64,000 bases of DNA from Sphingomonas sp. Leaf242 (GTDB lineage Bacteria > Pseudomonadota > Alphaproteobacteria > Sphingomonadales > Sphingomonadaceae): the NCBI RefSeq assembly GCF_001422045.1, contig NZ_LMLW01000008.1, forward strand, positions 98,292 to 162,291, in the 5' to 3' direction. The notes below the pieces were generated by a model. The model saw only the letters and a list, made by a program, of their open reading frames with translations, was not told the DNA's origin and did no database searches. This document shows positions 30,176 through 40,206 of this stretch, in pieces; the first letter of the stretch is position 1, and each line of letters opens with the position of its first letter. Position numbers and translations under genes: made by a program.

Positions 30176-33100
30176 ATGGCGAACCAATCGTTGAACACGC
30201 TCACCGAAACCCTCGCGGGCCGGCTGACCGAACGGGCCCTTCCGGGCGAACTGAGGGACTTCGGGGCAAGCGAGGTCGCGCAGGCCGCGGCGTTCGTCGC
30301 CGCGACCGCCGCGCACCGCGACGACGGTGCGCCGGCGATCGCGATCGAGCCGATCAGCGCGGACGACACGCGGCGGCGGATGCGCCTCGCGATCGTCAAC
30401 GACGACATGCCGTTCCTGGTCGATTCGATCGCCGCGGCGATCGGCGCGCAGGACATCGCGGTCGATCGGATCATCCACCCCGTCGTCCGTACGACGCGCG
30501 CACCCGACGGCACGCTGCACGCAATCGACGCCGACGGCCAAGGCGCGGGTCGCCCCGAATCGATGATCTATCTCGAGATGGAGCGTGCCGATGCGCGCGA
30601 CCGTCGCGGACTGATCGAGGATCTGACCGCCGTATTGGCCGACGTCCGTGCGGCGGTGACCGACTGGCGTGCGATGCAAGCCGCGCTCGACGACGATATC
30701 GCCAAGCTGCCCGAGGGCGAAGGCGCGGCGCTGTTGCAGTGGTTCCTAAACGGGCATCTGACACTGCTCGGGCATCAGATCTGGCACCGCGACGGCAGCG
30801 GCCGTGCCGCGCTGGGTATCGCGCGCAACGAACACCGGGTGCCGATCCTCGCCGAAGCGTCGCGCGCACTGGCGATCGAATGGTTCGAGGCAGGCAACGA
30901 CGCGCCGTTGTTGCTGAAGTCGAACTTGATTTCGACCGTCCACCGCGCCGTGCCGCTCGACCTCGTCGTCGTGCCGGTGATGGAAGGCGCGACGGTCGCC
31001 GGGCTGTCGATCTACAGCGGCCTGTGGACGAGTGCTGCGCTCGCCGCGATGCCGCGCGACGTGCCGGTATTGCGCACGCGACTTGCCGCGATGAAGGCGA
31101 AGTTCGGGTTCGATCCGCGCGGTCATGCCGGCAAGGCGTTGACCCACGCGTTCACCGCGCTCCCTCACGACTTGGTGATCGCGTTCGCACCCGATGCGCT
31201 GGAGGATCTCGCGCTGACGGCGATGAGTATCGCCGATCGGCCGCGGCCGGCGCTCGTGCTCGTCGAATCGGCGCTTGGCCGTCACTTGTTCGGGTTCGTC
31301 TGGCTGCCGCGCGACGACGTCACCACCAGCCGCCGCGTCGCGATCGGCGACATGCTGGCCGAAGCGGCGAATGCGAGCGTGCTCAACTGGTCGATCGCGC
31401 TGGAGGACGGCGAGGTCGCGATGATCCGCTACACGCTCGACCTGCGCGGCGATGGGCGGATGCCCGACGTCGCGCCGCTTGCGCTGCGATTGCAGCGGAT
31501 GGTGCGCGGCTGGGTGTCGGACGTCGAGGCCGCGCTGGTAGAGACGTTGCCGCCGCCGCGTGCCGCACGTCTGGCGCTCAAATGGGCGGCGGCGTTCCCG
31601 CAGAACTACCGCAACCTCAGCACGCCCGCCGAGGCCGCCGAGGATATCCAGCGCATCGCCGCGCTCGGCGATGCGGATGCGCGTGGCGTGCGTCTCGTAC
31701 CGGGTGAAGCCGGCGCCGATCCGCAGTTGAAGATCTACAAGCTCGGCGGCGCGTTGCCGTTGTCCGACGCGGTGCCGGTGCTGGAGAATTTCGGCTTCCG
31801 CGTGATCGGCGAGCTGCCGACGCGGTTGCGCGACGACAGCGTGCCGTTCGTGCATGACTTCGTGCTGGAAGCGAACGACGCCGCGCAGCAGAGCGACGCG
31901 CCGGTACTCGAAGGCGCGATCGCGGCGGTGCTGGAAGGCGCGGCCGAGAACGATGCGTTCAACCGGCTGATCGTCGAACTCGGTATGCGTCCCGAGGCGA
32001 TCGTGCTGTTCCGTGCGTGGTTCCGCTATCTGCGCCAGGCGGGGCTTCCGTATGGCCTGACCACCGTCGTCGACGCGTTGCGGCGTGCGCCGAAAGTTGC
32101 GGCGGCTCTGATCGCGCGGTTCACTGCGGTCCACCATCCGGAGCACCCGGGTAACGCGATCGAGGCGGATCAGGCGATCGAAGCCGGGCTAGACGCGGTC
32201 ACGGCGATCGACGACGACCGCATCCTGCGCGCGTATCGCAACCTGATCGCGGCGACTCTGCGGACCAACGCGTTCACGTCGGCCGCATCCGAGGCGCTCG
32301 CGTTCAAGCTCGACAGCCATCTGATCCCCGGCCTCCCCGCCCCCGTGCCGTGGCGCGAAGTGTGGGTCTACTCGCCTCGCGTCGAAGGCATCCACCTCCG
32401 TGCCGGCCCGGTCGCACGTGGTGGCCTGCGCTGGTCCGACCGTCGCGACGATTTCCGCACCGAGATCCTCGGATTGATGAAGGCGCAGCGCGTCAAGAAC
32501 GCGGTGATCGTGCCGACCGGCGCGAAGGGCGGCTTTTATCCCAAGCAACTCCCCGCCCCGTCTAACCGCGACGCGTGGCTGGCAGAGGGCACCGAGAGCT
32601 ATCGGATCTTCATCCGCACGCTGCTGTCGATCACCGACAACATCGTCGAGGGCAAGGTCGTGCACCCGGACGGCGTGACGATCCTCGACGGCGAGGACCC
32701 GTATTTCGTCGTCGCCGCCGACAAGGGCACCGCGACGTTCAGCGACGTGGCCAACGCGCTGGCGCTCGAACGCGGCTATTGGCTCGGCGACGCGTTCGCC
32801 TCCGGTGGCTCGGTCGGCTACGATCACAAGGCGATGGGGATTACCGCCAAGGGCGCTTGGCTGAGCGTCCAGCGGCACTTCGCCGAGCGCGGGCTCGACG
32901 TGCAGAGCGAGAGCATCACCGTGGTCGGCTGCGGCGACATGTCGGGCGACGTGTTCGGCAACGGCATGCTGCTGTCGAAGACGTTGAAGGTCATCGCGGC
33001 GTTCGATCACCGTCACATCTTCCTCGATCCCGATCCCGATCCCGCGACCAGCTGGGACGAGCGCAACCGGATGTTCGCGCTGCCGCGGTCGAGCTGGGCG

Positions 33101-34792
33101 GACTACGACGCGAGCCTGATCTCGAAGGGCGGCGGCGTGTTCGCGCGCACCGCCAAGGTCATCAAGCTGTCGCCACAGGTGCAGGCTGCGCTCGGCGTGA
33201 CGGCAAGCGAAATGGAGCCGGGCGCGCTGATCTCGGCGATCCTCAAGGCGCCAGCCGACTTGCTCTGGTTCGGCGGCATCGGCACCTATGTGAAGGCGGC
33301 GTCCGAGGCGAATGTCGCCGTGGGCGATCCGGCCAACGACCGGTTGCGCGTCAACGCCGAGGATCTGCGCGTGATCGCGATCGGCGAAGGCGCGAACCTG
33401 GGCGTCACGCAGGCGGCGCGTATCGCGTTTTCCGCACGCGGCGGGCGGATCAATACCGACTTCATCGACAATTCGGCGGGCGTCGACTGCTCGGATAACG
33501 AGGTCAACATCAAGATCGCGCTCAACCGCGAGATGATCGAGGGCCGGCTCGACTATGAGGACCGCAACACGCTGCTCGCCAGCATGACCGACGACGTCGC
33601 GCATCTGGTGCTGGAGGACAACCGCCTCCAGACGCTCGCGCTGTCGATCGCCGAGGCGGACGGTGCGGTCGCGATGCCGAGCTATGTCCGGGTGATCGAG
33701 ATCTTCGAGGGCACCGGGCGGCTCGATCGTGCGGTCGAGGGGCTGGCGTCGAACGACATTCTGCTGCGACGCGGCCAGGATGGTCTGGGGCTTACACGGC
33801 CTGAGCTGGCGGTGCTGCTGGCGACCGCCAAGCTCGGGTTGCAGGATGCGATCGAGCATGGCGATATCGCCAAGGACGACGCTTTGAAGCCGGATTTGCA
33901 TGCTGCCTTCCCCGCGGCTATGCGCGCGCGCTTTGCGCCGGCGATCGACGAACACCGGCTGCGACCCGAGATCGTCGCGACCAAGCTCGCCAACCGGATC
34001 GTCAACCGCCTTGGCATACTCTACCCGTTCGAGCTGGCCGAAGAGGAAGGCGCGGCGATGGGCGATATCGCGGCGATGTTCGTCGTCGCCGAGCGCCTGT
34101 TCGACCTGCCGGCATTGTGGGCGGAGATCGAGACCGCGGTGATGCCCGAGGCGGCACGGATCGCGTTGTTCGACGAGGTGGCCGTCGCGACCCGCTCGCA
34201 GATCGCCGACCTGTTGCGCGTGTCTGCACCGGGCGCCGTGCCGGGCGACGTCCTCGCGCGGCTGGCGAAGGGGATTACGCAGCTCGACAGCCAGACCGCG
34301 GCGTTGCTGCTCGAAGAGGCGAGCGCGCAGAGCAGCCGCATCGCGGCACAGCTCGAAGCGGTCGGTGCGCCAGGCGATCTGGTGCGCAAGGTCGTCCGCC
34401 TGTTCGAGATGGACGGTGCGGTCGGGCTGGCCGATCTCGGCGAGCGGATGACGCTCGACGAAGCGGTCCTCACGCGCGCGTTCACGCATCTGGGTCAGGC
34501 ACTCGGGCTCGACTGGGCGCAGGCAAACGCCGCGCGGATCAGCCCGACCGATCCGTGGGAGCGCCTGCTGATCGCGGGGTTAGCGCGCGATTTCCAGCAG
34601 CTACGGCTGGAGTTCCTCGCACGCCGCGGCGCGCAGGATCCGCAGGGTGCGGTAGACCAATGGCTAACCGCGAACGCAACACGTGTGGCGCAGTTCAAGG
34701 CGGTGATCGACCGCGCTCGCCACGCGGCCGTGCCGAACGCGGCGATGCTCGCGCAGATCGCCGGTCAGGCGCGGGTGCTGTTGGGACGCTAA
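30176..34792 (+). CDS. gdhB: NAD-dependent glutamate dehydrogenase (large type)
   Basis: A 1538-aa protein, typical of the ~180-kDa bacterial NAD-GDH. The N-terminal third has ACT-like segments (MPFLVDSIAAAIGAQDIAVD). The catalytic core has GGLRWSDRRDDFRTEILGLM, VIVPTGAKGGFYPKQLPAPS with the active-site Lys, and VGCGDMSGDVFGNGMLLSKT of the Rossmann domain. NTDFIDNSAGVDCSDNEVNI follows in the C-terminal domain. It deaminates glutamate to 2-oxoglutarate, feeding the TCA cycle. The gene is monocistronic between the PAS gene and a hairpin repeat. Confidence 0.96.
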   Translation: MANQSLNTLTETLAGRLTERALPGELRDFGASEVAQAAAFVAATAAHRDDGAPAIAIEPISADDTRRRMRLAIVNDDMPFLVDSIAAAIGAQDIAVDRIIHPVVRTTRAPDGTLHAIDADGQGAGRPESMIYLEMERADARDRRGLIEDLTAVLADVRAAVTDWRAMQAALDDDIAKLPEGEGAALLQWFLNGHLTLLGHQIWHRDGSGRAALGIARNEHRVPILAEASRALAIEWFEAGNDAPLLLKSNLISTVHRAVPLDLVVVPVMEGATVAGLSIYSGLWTSAALAAMPRDVPVLRTRLAAMKAKFGFDPRGHAGKALTHAFTALPHDLVIAFAPDALEDLALTAMSIADRPRPALVLVESALGRHLFGFVWLPRDDVTTSRRVAIGDMLAEAANASVLNWSIALEDGEVAMIRYTLDLRGDGRMPDVAPLALRLQRMVRGWVSDVEAALVETLPPPRAARLALKWAAAFPQNYRNLSTPAEAAEDIQRIAALGDADARGVRLVPGEAGADPQLKIYKLGGALPLSDAVPVLENFGFRVIGELPTRLRDDSVPFVHDFVLEANDAAQQSDAPVLEGAIAAVLEGAAENDAFNRLIVELGMRPEAIVLFRAWFRYLRQAGLPYGLTTVVDALRRAPKVAAALIARFTAVHHPEHPGNAIEADQAIEAGLDAVTAIDDDRILRAYRNLIAATLRTNAFTSAASEALAFKLDSHLIPGLPAPVPWREVWVYSPRVEGIHLRAGPVARGGLRWSDRRDDFRTEILGLMKAQRVKNAVIVPTGAKGGFYPKQLPAPSNRDAWLAEGTESYRIFIRTLLSITDNIVEGKVVHPDGVTILDGEDPYFVVAADKGTATFSDVANALALERGYWLGDAFASGGSVGYDHKAMGITAKGAWLSVQRHFAERGLDVQSESITVVGCGDMSGDVFGNGMLLSKTLKVIAAFDHRHIFLDPDPDPATSWDERNRMFALPRSSWADYDASLISKGGGVFARTAKVIKLSPQVQAALGVTASEMEPGALISAILKAPADLLWFGGIGTYVKAASEANVAVGDPANDRLRVNAEDLRVIAIGEGANLGVTQAARIAFSARGGRINTDFIDNSAGVDCSDNEVNIKIALNREMIEGRLDYEDRNTLLASMTDDVAHLVLEDNRLQTLALSIAEADGAVAMPSYVRVIEIFEGTGRLDRAVEGLASNDILLRRGQDGLGLTRPELAVLLATAKLGLQDAIEHGDIAKDDALKPDLHAAFPAAMRARFAPAIDEHRLRPEIVATKLANRIVNRLGILYPFELAEEEGAAMGDIAAMFVVAERLFDLPALWAEIETAVMPEAARIALFDEVAVATRSQIADLLRVSAPGAVPGDVLARLAKGITQLDSQTAALLLEEASAQSSRIAAQLEAVGAPGDLVRKVVRLFEMDGAVGLADLGERMTLDEAVLTRAFTHLGQALGLDWAQANAARISPTDPWERLLIAGLARDFQQLRLEFLARRGAQDPQGAVDQWLTANATRVAQFKAVIDRARHAAVPNAAMLAQIAGQARVLLGR

Positions 34793-34798
34793 CTTAAG

Positions 34799-34940
34799 CC
34801 CTCTCCCCTGCGGGGAGAGGGAGCGGCCCGCGTGCTCTTGCGCGTGGGAGGGTGAGGGGCAAGAGGCTCGGGACGCTAGTCCCAAACCCCTCACCCTCCC
34901 GTCGCCAAGAGGCTCCTCCTTCCCTCTCCTCGAATGGGCG
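34799..34940. repeat. CTCTCCCC/GGGGAGAG hairpin repeat region
   Basis: CCCTCTCCCC-TGC-GGGGAGAGGG (34799-34821) is a perfect 10-bp hairpin just after GDH. An inverted, less perfect partner (CCTCACCCTCCC and CTCTCCTCG) occupies 34889-34940. The same family recurs at 54474-54569. It may act as a bidirectional terminator between the convergent GDH and PepSY genes. Confidence 0.75.
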
Positions 34941-34949
34941 AGGGAAAGC

Positions 34950-36056
34950 TTACGCCGCCCGCTTGGCCGCGAGTTCCGCCTTCCACCCCCGTGCACGCCA
35001 CCACATGATCACGCCGGTCACCGCCAGCACCGCCGGCAAAATTCCGCCGATAAAGATGATCACCTGCCACAGAGCACCCATGTCAGTGCCGTCGTGGATC
35101 CGCCGCATCCATCGCGCCACCCCGCCCTGCGGCCGCGCGGGGGCAGCGGTCGCGCCGCCGGTGTCATCGGCGATCTTCACCCCGACCGGCGTCGTCCCGC
35201 GCGCGAACGTCACGGTCCAGTCGGCGCTGAGATCGGTCGGCCATGCGACACTGCGGAGCGGCGCGCCACCCGCCAGCGCGCGCGCCTTGCCGATCGCCAC
35301 GGCAAGCGGTTGCGCCGGCTTGGCCAGCGGTTTCGCGCGCATCATCGCGCCGCGATCGGGCCCGCCTCTCGGCCGCGACGCCTCCCCGGTGATCTTGCCG
35401 AAGAATTGCGGGAACGAGATCCACGCGCCGGTCAGCGACAGCACGAACAGCGGCAGCGCGATCCAGAACCCGAACAGATGATGCAGGTTGGTATCGACAT
35501 TACGATGTCGCCGGAACCGCAGCCCGCGCGACCATTTGCCGACCGTCGGCCACCACAGCCAGAGCCCGGTGAAGCACGACACCATCATCGCCACGCCGAT
35601 CCAGCCGACAATCGAGCGCCCTACGCCGGGCAGTTGCAGGCTGCCATGCAGCACGTGGAGAAACCGCACGAGCCCACCGTTCGACGGCGACACCTCCAGC
35701 ACGCGCGCGGTCGGCGGATCGAGATAGACCATCGTCCGCTGCGGCGGTCCCGGTCGCTTGGGCGCGGTCCCGGCGGCGGCGGCAATGACGACCGGCCCGC
35801 CATCGTCGGGCATCGTCAGCTGCGCGATCCGCTCGCCGTGAGTCAGCCGGGTCGCCGCTGCCGCAACATAGGCGTCCGGGCCGAGGACCGTCGTTCCCGA
35901 CACCGCATAACGGCTCGGATCGACGATCCGGTCGAGCGCATCATGCCACACCAGCGCCGCGCCGCTCAGCGAGAGCGGGATGATCAGGATCGCGAGGATC
36001 AGCCCGATCCACTTATGGACCTGAAACCAGGCCCGTCGCATCGCCAATTTACTCAT
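34950..36056 (-). CDS. PepSY-associated TM protein (PiuB-like)
   Basis: A 368-aa membrane protein. MSKLAMRRAWFQVHKWIGLI and ILAILIIPLSLSGAALVWHD are the first PepSY-TM segment; GRSIVGWIGVAMMVSCFTGL with WLWWPTVGKW, and HHLFGFWIALPLFVLSLTGA, are the conserved central helices, and a last helix is near 340. Such proteins are often encoded with TonB-dependent siderophore receptors and are proposed to reduce or release ferric iron at the inner membrane. It is the last gene of the minus-strand iron group, 155 bp after piuC with a repeat between. Confidence 0.88.
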   Translation of the reverse strand: MSKLAMRRAWFQVHKWIGLILAILIIPLSLSGAALVWHDALDRIVDPSRYAVSGTTVLGPDAYVAAAATRLTHGERIAQLTMPDDGGPVVIAAAAGTAPKRPGPPQRTMVYLDPPTARVLEVSPSNGGLVRFLHVLHGSLQLPGVGRSIVGWIGVAMMVSCFTGLWLWWPTVGKWSRGLRFRRHRNVDTNLHHLFGFWIALPLFVLSLTGAWISFPQFFGKITGEASRPRGGPDRGAMMRAKPLAKPAQPLAVAIGKARALAGGAPLRSVAWPTDLSADWTVTFARGTTPVGVKIADDTGGATAAPARPQGGVARWMRRIHDGTDMGALWQVIIFIGGILPAVLAVTGVIMWWRARGWKAELAAKRAA

Positions 36057-36118
36057 CGAATATTCCCCCGTTCGTGGAGCGTGGCATGGCAGGCGTACGC
36101 AAGTCCATCCTTCCCCTC

Positions 36119-36203
36119 CCCGTCATCCTGACGAAAGTCAGGACCCAGAGCCAAGCAGCGTAAGGCCCGTGATCCTGGGTCCTGACTTTCGTCAGGATGA
36201 CGG
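36119..36203. repeat. Inverted pair of TCCTGAC-GAAA-GTCAGGA hairpins
   Basis: Each half is itself a hairpin (TCCTGAC GAAA GTCAGGA), and the two halves (36119-36147, 36177-36203) are inverted copies of about 27 bp, so the whole forms a larger stem. It lies between piuC and the PepSY gene, where it could attenuate transcription or stabilise the mRNA. Confidence 0.75.
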
Positions 36204-36210
36204 ACCGTGC

Positions 36211-36894
36211 TCAGACATCCGCCCAGCGGCGCAGCAGATTATGATACACCCCCGTCAGCCGCACCGTCGCCGGATCGCCCTGCCCCTGCGCGGCCGCGAC
36301 CGCCTGCACGCCTTGGTCGAGATCGAACAGGATCCGCCGCGCGCCGTCGTCGCGAACCATCGACTGCAACCAGAAGAACGATGCCACCCGCACGCCGCGC
36401 GTGACCGGCGCGACGCGGTGGAGGCTGGAGGCGGGGTACACCACCATGTGCCCCGCCGGCAGCTTGACCGATTGCGGGCCGAACTGATCCTCGATCACGA
36501 GTTCGCCGCCATCGTAGCTCTCGGGGTCGGCGAGAAAGAGCGTCGCCGACAGGTCGCTGCGAATGCGGAAGTCGGAGCCGCGCTTGATCCGGATCGCAGT
36601 GTCGACGTGCAGTCCGAAATCCTGGCCGCCGGCGTAGCGGTTGAACAGCGGCGGAAAAACTTTCAGCGGCAGCGCAGCGGCGACGAACAACGCCGACCGT
36701 CCGAGCGCATCGAGGATGATACCGCCAGCCTCGCGCGCGGCAGCGGAATCCTCCGGCAGTTGCTCGTTGCGCTTGGCGAGCGCCGATTGCTGACCAGACG
36801 TCGCGTTGCCGTCGATCCATTCGGCGGCATCGATAATGCGCCGAACCCGCGCCACTTCCGCCGGATCGAGCACATCGGGAACGGCGATCAGCAT
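36211..36894 (-). CDS. piuC: PiuC/PKHD-type Fe(II) 2-oxoglutarate dioxygenase
   Basis: A 227-aa protein. The prolyl-4-hydroxylase-like fold carries [10 protein letters not shown] (HxD iron ligands), [40 protein letters not shown] with the distal His ligand, and the Arg that binds 2-oxoglutarate. The start [20 protein letters not shown] is usual. The family is regularly found with TonB siderophore receptors and is iron-regulated. It overlaps the Sel1 gene stop by 7 bp, so it is in one operon with it. Confidence 0.92.
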   Translation of the reverse strand: MLIAVPDVLDPAEVARVRRIIDAAEWIDGNATSGQQSALAKRNEQLPEDSAAAREAGGIILDALGRSALFVAAALPLKVFPPLFNRYAGGQDFGLHVDTAIRIKRGSDFRIRSDLSATLFLADPESYDGGELVIEDQFGPQSVKLPAGHMVVYPASSLHRVAPVTRGVRVASFFWLQSMVRDDGARRILFDLDQGVQAVAAAQGQGDPATVRLTGVYHNLLRRWADV

Positions 36895-37634
36895 GCCGCA
36901 CCTTCACGCAATGCGGCCACGCCAGCAGTGCGGAACGCGGGAATATCGCTAGCCGCCAGCCATGCTACGGCCTTGCCCAGAAACGCCGCGTTGCCCCGCG
37001 CGCCGGCTCGTTTCAACCAGACCAGCGCCGCGTCGACATCCCCCGCCGCGCCCAGCATCCGCGCGTGATTGAAGCATCCGCGGAAATCGCCGCCCTCCGC
37101 TGCCCGTGCATAGCATTCAGCGGCCCGCACCAGATCGCGCTCGCACGCCCAGCCGTCTTCCGCAAAACTGCCGACGAAGTTGATCGCCTTCGCACTGGCG
37201 AGCCCCGAATCCATCGCCGCGACCGTCTCCAGCAAGGCCAATGCCGCCGGCTTGTCTTCGCCGACACCCTCCCCCAGCGCGAGCAGCGTCGCGTAATTAT
37301 ACATCGCCCAATCGAGCCCGCGCTCGGCGGCGATCCGGTAGCATTGCGACGCGCGCGCCTTGTCGACGGCCGTGCCCCAGCCGAGATCGTAGCAGCGCCC
37401 GACCATGTTGAGCGCCATCACGTGATGCTGCGCCGCCGCCTTGGTAAACCACCCAAGCGCCGCTACCGGATCGGCCACGACGCCGGTGCCGTCCAGCAGC
37501 ATCTGGCCGTACACCGCCTGAGCCTCCGCCACGCCCGCGTCTGCCGCCTCGCGCACGAACGCCGCACGCTCCTCCGGACTTCCGGAGAGGCGCGCGGCGA
37601 TGGCGTCGGGCGTGAGGGTATCGATCGCCGTCAT
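36888..37634 (-). CDS. Sel1-repeat (TPR-like) protein
   Basis: A 248-aa protein with Sel1-like helical repeats: [60 protein letters not shown] and [40 protein letters not shown]. No signal peptide is apparent, so it is probably cytoplasmic. It lies 7 bp after the TonB receptor gene and overlaps piuC, an arrangement seen in several proteobacterial piu loci. It presumably scaffolds a partner; the role is unproven. Confidence 0.85.
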   Translation of the reverse strand: MTAIDTLTPDAIAARLSGSPEERAAFVREAADAGVAEAQAVYGQMLLDGTGVVADPVAALGWFTKAAAQHHVMALNMVGRCYDLGWGTAVDKARASQCYRIAAERGLDWAMYNYATLLALGEGVGEDKPAALALLETVAAMDSGLASAKAINFVGSFAEDGWACERDLVRAAECYARAAEGGDFRGCFNHARMLGAAGDVDAALVWLKRAGARGNAAFLGKAVAWLAASDIPAFRTAGVAALREGAAC

Positions 37635-37641
37635 ATCATCC

Positions 37642-40134
37642 TCAGAACCGCAGGTTCACCGTGCCGAAGATCGTGCGGCCGGCCGCGAGCGTGGCGTAGT
37701 GGCTGGCATAGGTCTGCGAGAAATAGGTCTTGTTCGTCAAATTCTGCGCGTTGACGCTGAGGTCGACATTGTCGGTCAGCTTGTAGCTCGCGCGTGCATC
37801 GAAGCGCCAGTAGTCGGGGGTGCTGCGCGTCAGGACCTTGGTCGCCGGGTTGACCAACACGACGCCCGCGGCAGTCTGCGTCGCGGTGCGATTGTCCGCA
37901 TAGCCGCCGATCTGCTCGTCCATGTACAGAGCCGTACCGCCGATCTGGAGCCGCTTGGTCACGGTGACGTTCGTCGTCGCGGTGAAGCTGTTCTTCGCGG
38001 TCTGCGGGACCTGCTTGCCGGTGTTGACCGACACGACGCCGATCGTCCGGGCCGGCTGGATGACGGTGGTGACGCCGTTCGCGGTGCGCGTGATCGCCGG
38101 CGCGGTCAGGATCGTCGAGCCACCGTCGATGATCTTCGGATCGAGATGCGTGAACCCGCCGAACACGGTCCAGCCGGGCAGGATCGTCCCGCTGACGTTG
38201 AACTCGACGCCACGGATCCGCGTCTCGCCGATGAACGACGCGGTGTTGTTGTCGTCGAGCACGCGGGCATTGGCGATGTCGGTCTGGAACACAGCCGCCC
38301 CGAGCTGGAGCTTTTCACCGAACAGGCTGGCCTTGGCGCCGACCTCATACGACTTCGTCTTTTGCGGCTTCAGCAAATTGAGCGTTGCTGCCGTGATCGA
38401 ATTGTCCTCGCGGCCTTCGCCGAGCAGGCTGTTGGGCGGCGTCGCGGCGGTCGCGTAGCTTGCGTACAGGCTGGTCTCCGGCGTCGGCTTGAACACGAGG
38501 CCCGCCTGCCAGTTGAACAGGTTGTCGACGCGCTTGATCCGCGTCTGCTGGGCACCCGGAAGGATGACGGTCGATTGGAACCGATCGTAGCGTGCGCCGA
38601 GGTTCAGGATCAGCGCCGGCATCAGCGTGATCGAATCGAACGCATAGACTGCCTTCGTGTTTGCGTCGTTCTGCGTCTCGGTCGAGGTCGCGCCCTTCAC
38701 GACCGGCGTCGGCGTGGTCGACGTGTCGCTCGTGTAGTTGACCCACGGTGCGTTCGGGTTCGGGTTGAACAGGCTCACGCAATAGGACCGCGCGATCGTC
38801 GCGGTATTGCAACGTGGCGAGATCGTCGATCCGTTCGCCGACACGAACGCGCCGCGCCGCGTCTTCTCCCACGAGATCTCGGTGCCCAGCGAGAAGCTGT
38901 GCTCGATGCTCCCTGTATTGAACTTGCCGTACAGGTCGGTCTGGTCGACGATGCTCTCGCTATAGCCGTACCGCGTGTTGCCGCGGGTCCAGACATAGCC
39001 GCCATTGGTCACGTTCGCGCCGGTGTTGGTCGCGGTGGTACCGTAGACATTGCCCTGGCTGTCGTCGGGCAGCGTGAAGATATAGCTCTGGTCGCTGTGC
39101 GTGTAGCGCGCGGTGTTGCGCAGGGTGATGCCGCCGAAATCATGCTCGACGCGGATCGTCGCTTGGTTGGTGTTGGCATCGCGGAAATCGCGATTGGCCA
39201 AGCCGTAGAAGTTCTTGCGCGAGACGTAGCCGGTCTGGCCGCCGGCGGTCATCACGGTACCGAGCGCAGGCTGGGTCGAGATGTTGCCTGTGCCGGGGTG
39301 GTTGGCGATCGTGTAGAGATACGGGATGCCGCTGTCGGGCAGTTCGCTGCTCTCCATGTGATAGAAGCTGGCGGTCAGCCGGGTCGGGGTGCCGAGCCCG
39401 ACCGCGAACGACGGTGCGATACCCCAGCGCTTCGACCAGATCGCATCGCGCCCGGCGACATCCTGATCGTGCCACATGCCTTCGATGCGGAACGCGGCGG
39501 TGTCGGAAATCTTGAGGTTCACGTCGCCGGTGATGCGCTTGTAGTCCGCCTCGCCGTAGCTGCCGCTGAGCGATCCAAAGTTCTCGAGCTGCGGCAGGCG
39601 CGACAGGATGTTGATCGTGCCGCCGGCCGAGCCACGTCCGCCGAGCGTCGAATCCGAGCCGCGGACGATCTGCACCGAGTCGACCGCGAACACTTCGCGC
39701 GTCTGTGCGGCGAGATCTCGGACGCCGTCGACATAGATGCTGCCCTGGCTGTCGAAGCCGCGGATGAAGGGGCGGTCGCCGATCGGGTTGCCACCCTCGG
39801 CCGCGCCGAAGGTGATGCCGGGAACGGTCCGCAGCGCATCGGCGAGGCTGTTCGATCCGGTCTGTTCGATCACTTCCTTCGGCAGGACGATCACCGAGCG
39901 CGGCGTGTCGACCAGTGGCGCGACCTGCTTGGGGCCGGAGTCGCGCTCGCGCTGACCGTTGACGAGGATTTCATCGCGTTGCTGCGCATCGGTCAGCGGT
40001 GCCGCGGGCTTGTCGGCATCCGCGGCATAGGCCGGCGCGGTGGCGAACGCGCCGACGCACGACAGAGCGAGAAACGCTGGCACGGTGGACGAACGCGGCA
40101 TGGATGCACGCGGCGATGGTAGCGACATAGACAA
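37642..40134 (-). CDS. TonB-dependent siderophore receptor (PiuA-like)
   Basis: An 830-aa protein. The N-terminal signal peptide (VPAFLALSCVGAFATAPAYA) precedes a TonB box (DEILVNGQ). The plug domain has TPRSVIVLPKEVIEQTGS, RTVPGITFGAAEGG and QIVRGSDSTLGGRGSAGGTI. The 22-strand barrel follows, ending LAAGRTIFGTVNLRF with the terminal Phe. It imports a ferric siderophore, probably catecholate by PiuA context. It is the first gene of the operon; two Fur-like elements lie just upstream. Confidence 0.93.
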   Translation of the reverse strand: MSMSLPSPRASMPRSSTVPAFLALSCVGAFATAPAYAADADKPAAPLTDAQQRDEILVNGQRERDSGPKQVAPLVDTPRSVIVLPKEVIEQTGSNSLADALRTVPGITFGAAEGGNPIGDRPFIRGFDSQGSIYVDGVRDLAAQTREVFAVDSVQIVRGSDSTLGGRGSAGGTINILSRLPQLENFGSLSGSYGEADYKRITGDVNLKISDTAAFRIEGMWHDQDVAGRDAIWSKRWGIAPSFAVGLGTPTRLTASFYHMESSELPDSGIPYLYTIANHPGTGNISTQPALGTVMTAGGQTGYVSRKNFYGLANRDFRDANTNQATIRVEHDFGGITLRNTARYTHSDQSYIFTLPDDSQGNVYGTTATNTGANVTNGGYVWTRGNTRYGYSESIVDQTDLYGKFNTGSIEHSFSLGTEISWEKTRRGAFVSANGSTISPRCNTATIARSYCVSLFNPNPNAPWVNYTSDTSTTPTPVVKGATSTETQNDANTKAVYAFDSITLMPALILNLGARYDRFQSTVILPGAQQTRIKRVDNLFNWQAGLVFKPTPETSLYASYATAATPPNSLLGEGREDNSITAATLNLLKPQKTKSYEVGAKASLFGEKLQLGAAVFQTDIANARVLDDNNTASFIGETRIRGVEFNVSGTILPGWTVFGGFTHLDPKIIDGGSTILTAPAITRTANGVTTVIQPARTIGVVSVNTGKQVPQTAKNSFTATTNVTVTKRLQIGGTALYMDEQIGGYADNRTATQTAAGVVLVNPATKVLTRSTPDYWRFDARASYKLTDNVDLSVNAQNLTNKTYFSQTYASHYATLAAGRTIFGTVNLRF

Positions 40135-40161
40135 ACCCCTTTGCTCTTGCAGGGCTCGCTA

Positions 40162-40206
40162 TTGAGAGTCGTTCGCACTGTCAACGCTAATGCGAGTTGT
40201 TCTCAA
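40162..40206. promoter_or_regulatory. Two inverted Fur-like elements before the TonB receptor
   Basis: TGCGA-N5-TCTCAA occurs twice, on the minus strand at 40162-40177 and on the plus strand at 40191-40206, in the 68-bp gap upstream of the receptor. The pattern resembles alphaproteobacterial Fur sites. Regulation by Fur is an inference. Confidence 0.45.

Noticed and set aside
32189..34489. 766-codon minus-strand open frame
   Set aside because: Antisense shadow of NAD-GDH.
37600..40122. 840-codon plus-strand open frame
   Set aside because: Shadow of the TonB receptor on the opposite strand; Arg/Ala-rich with no domains.
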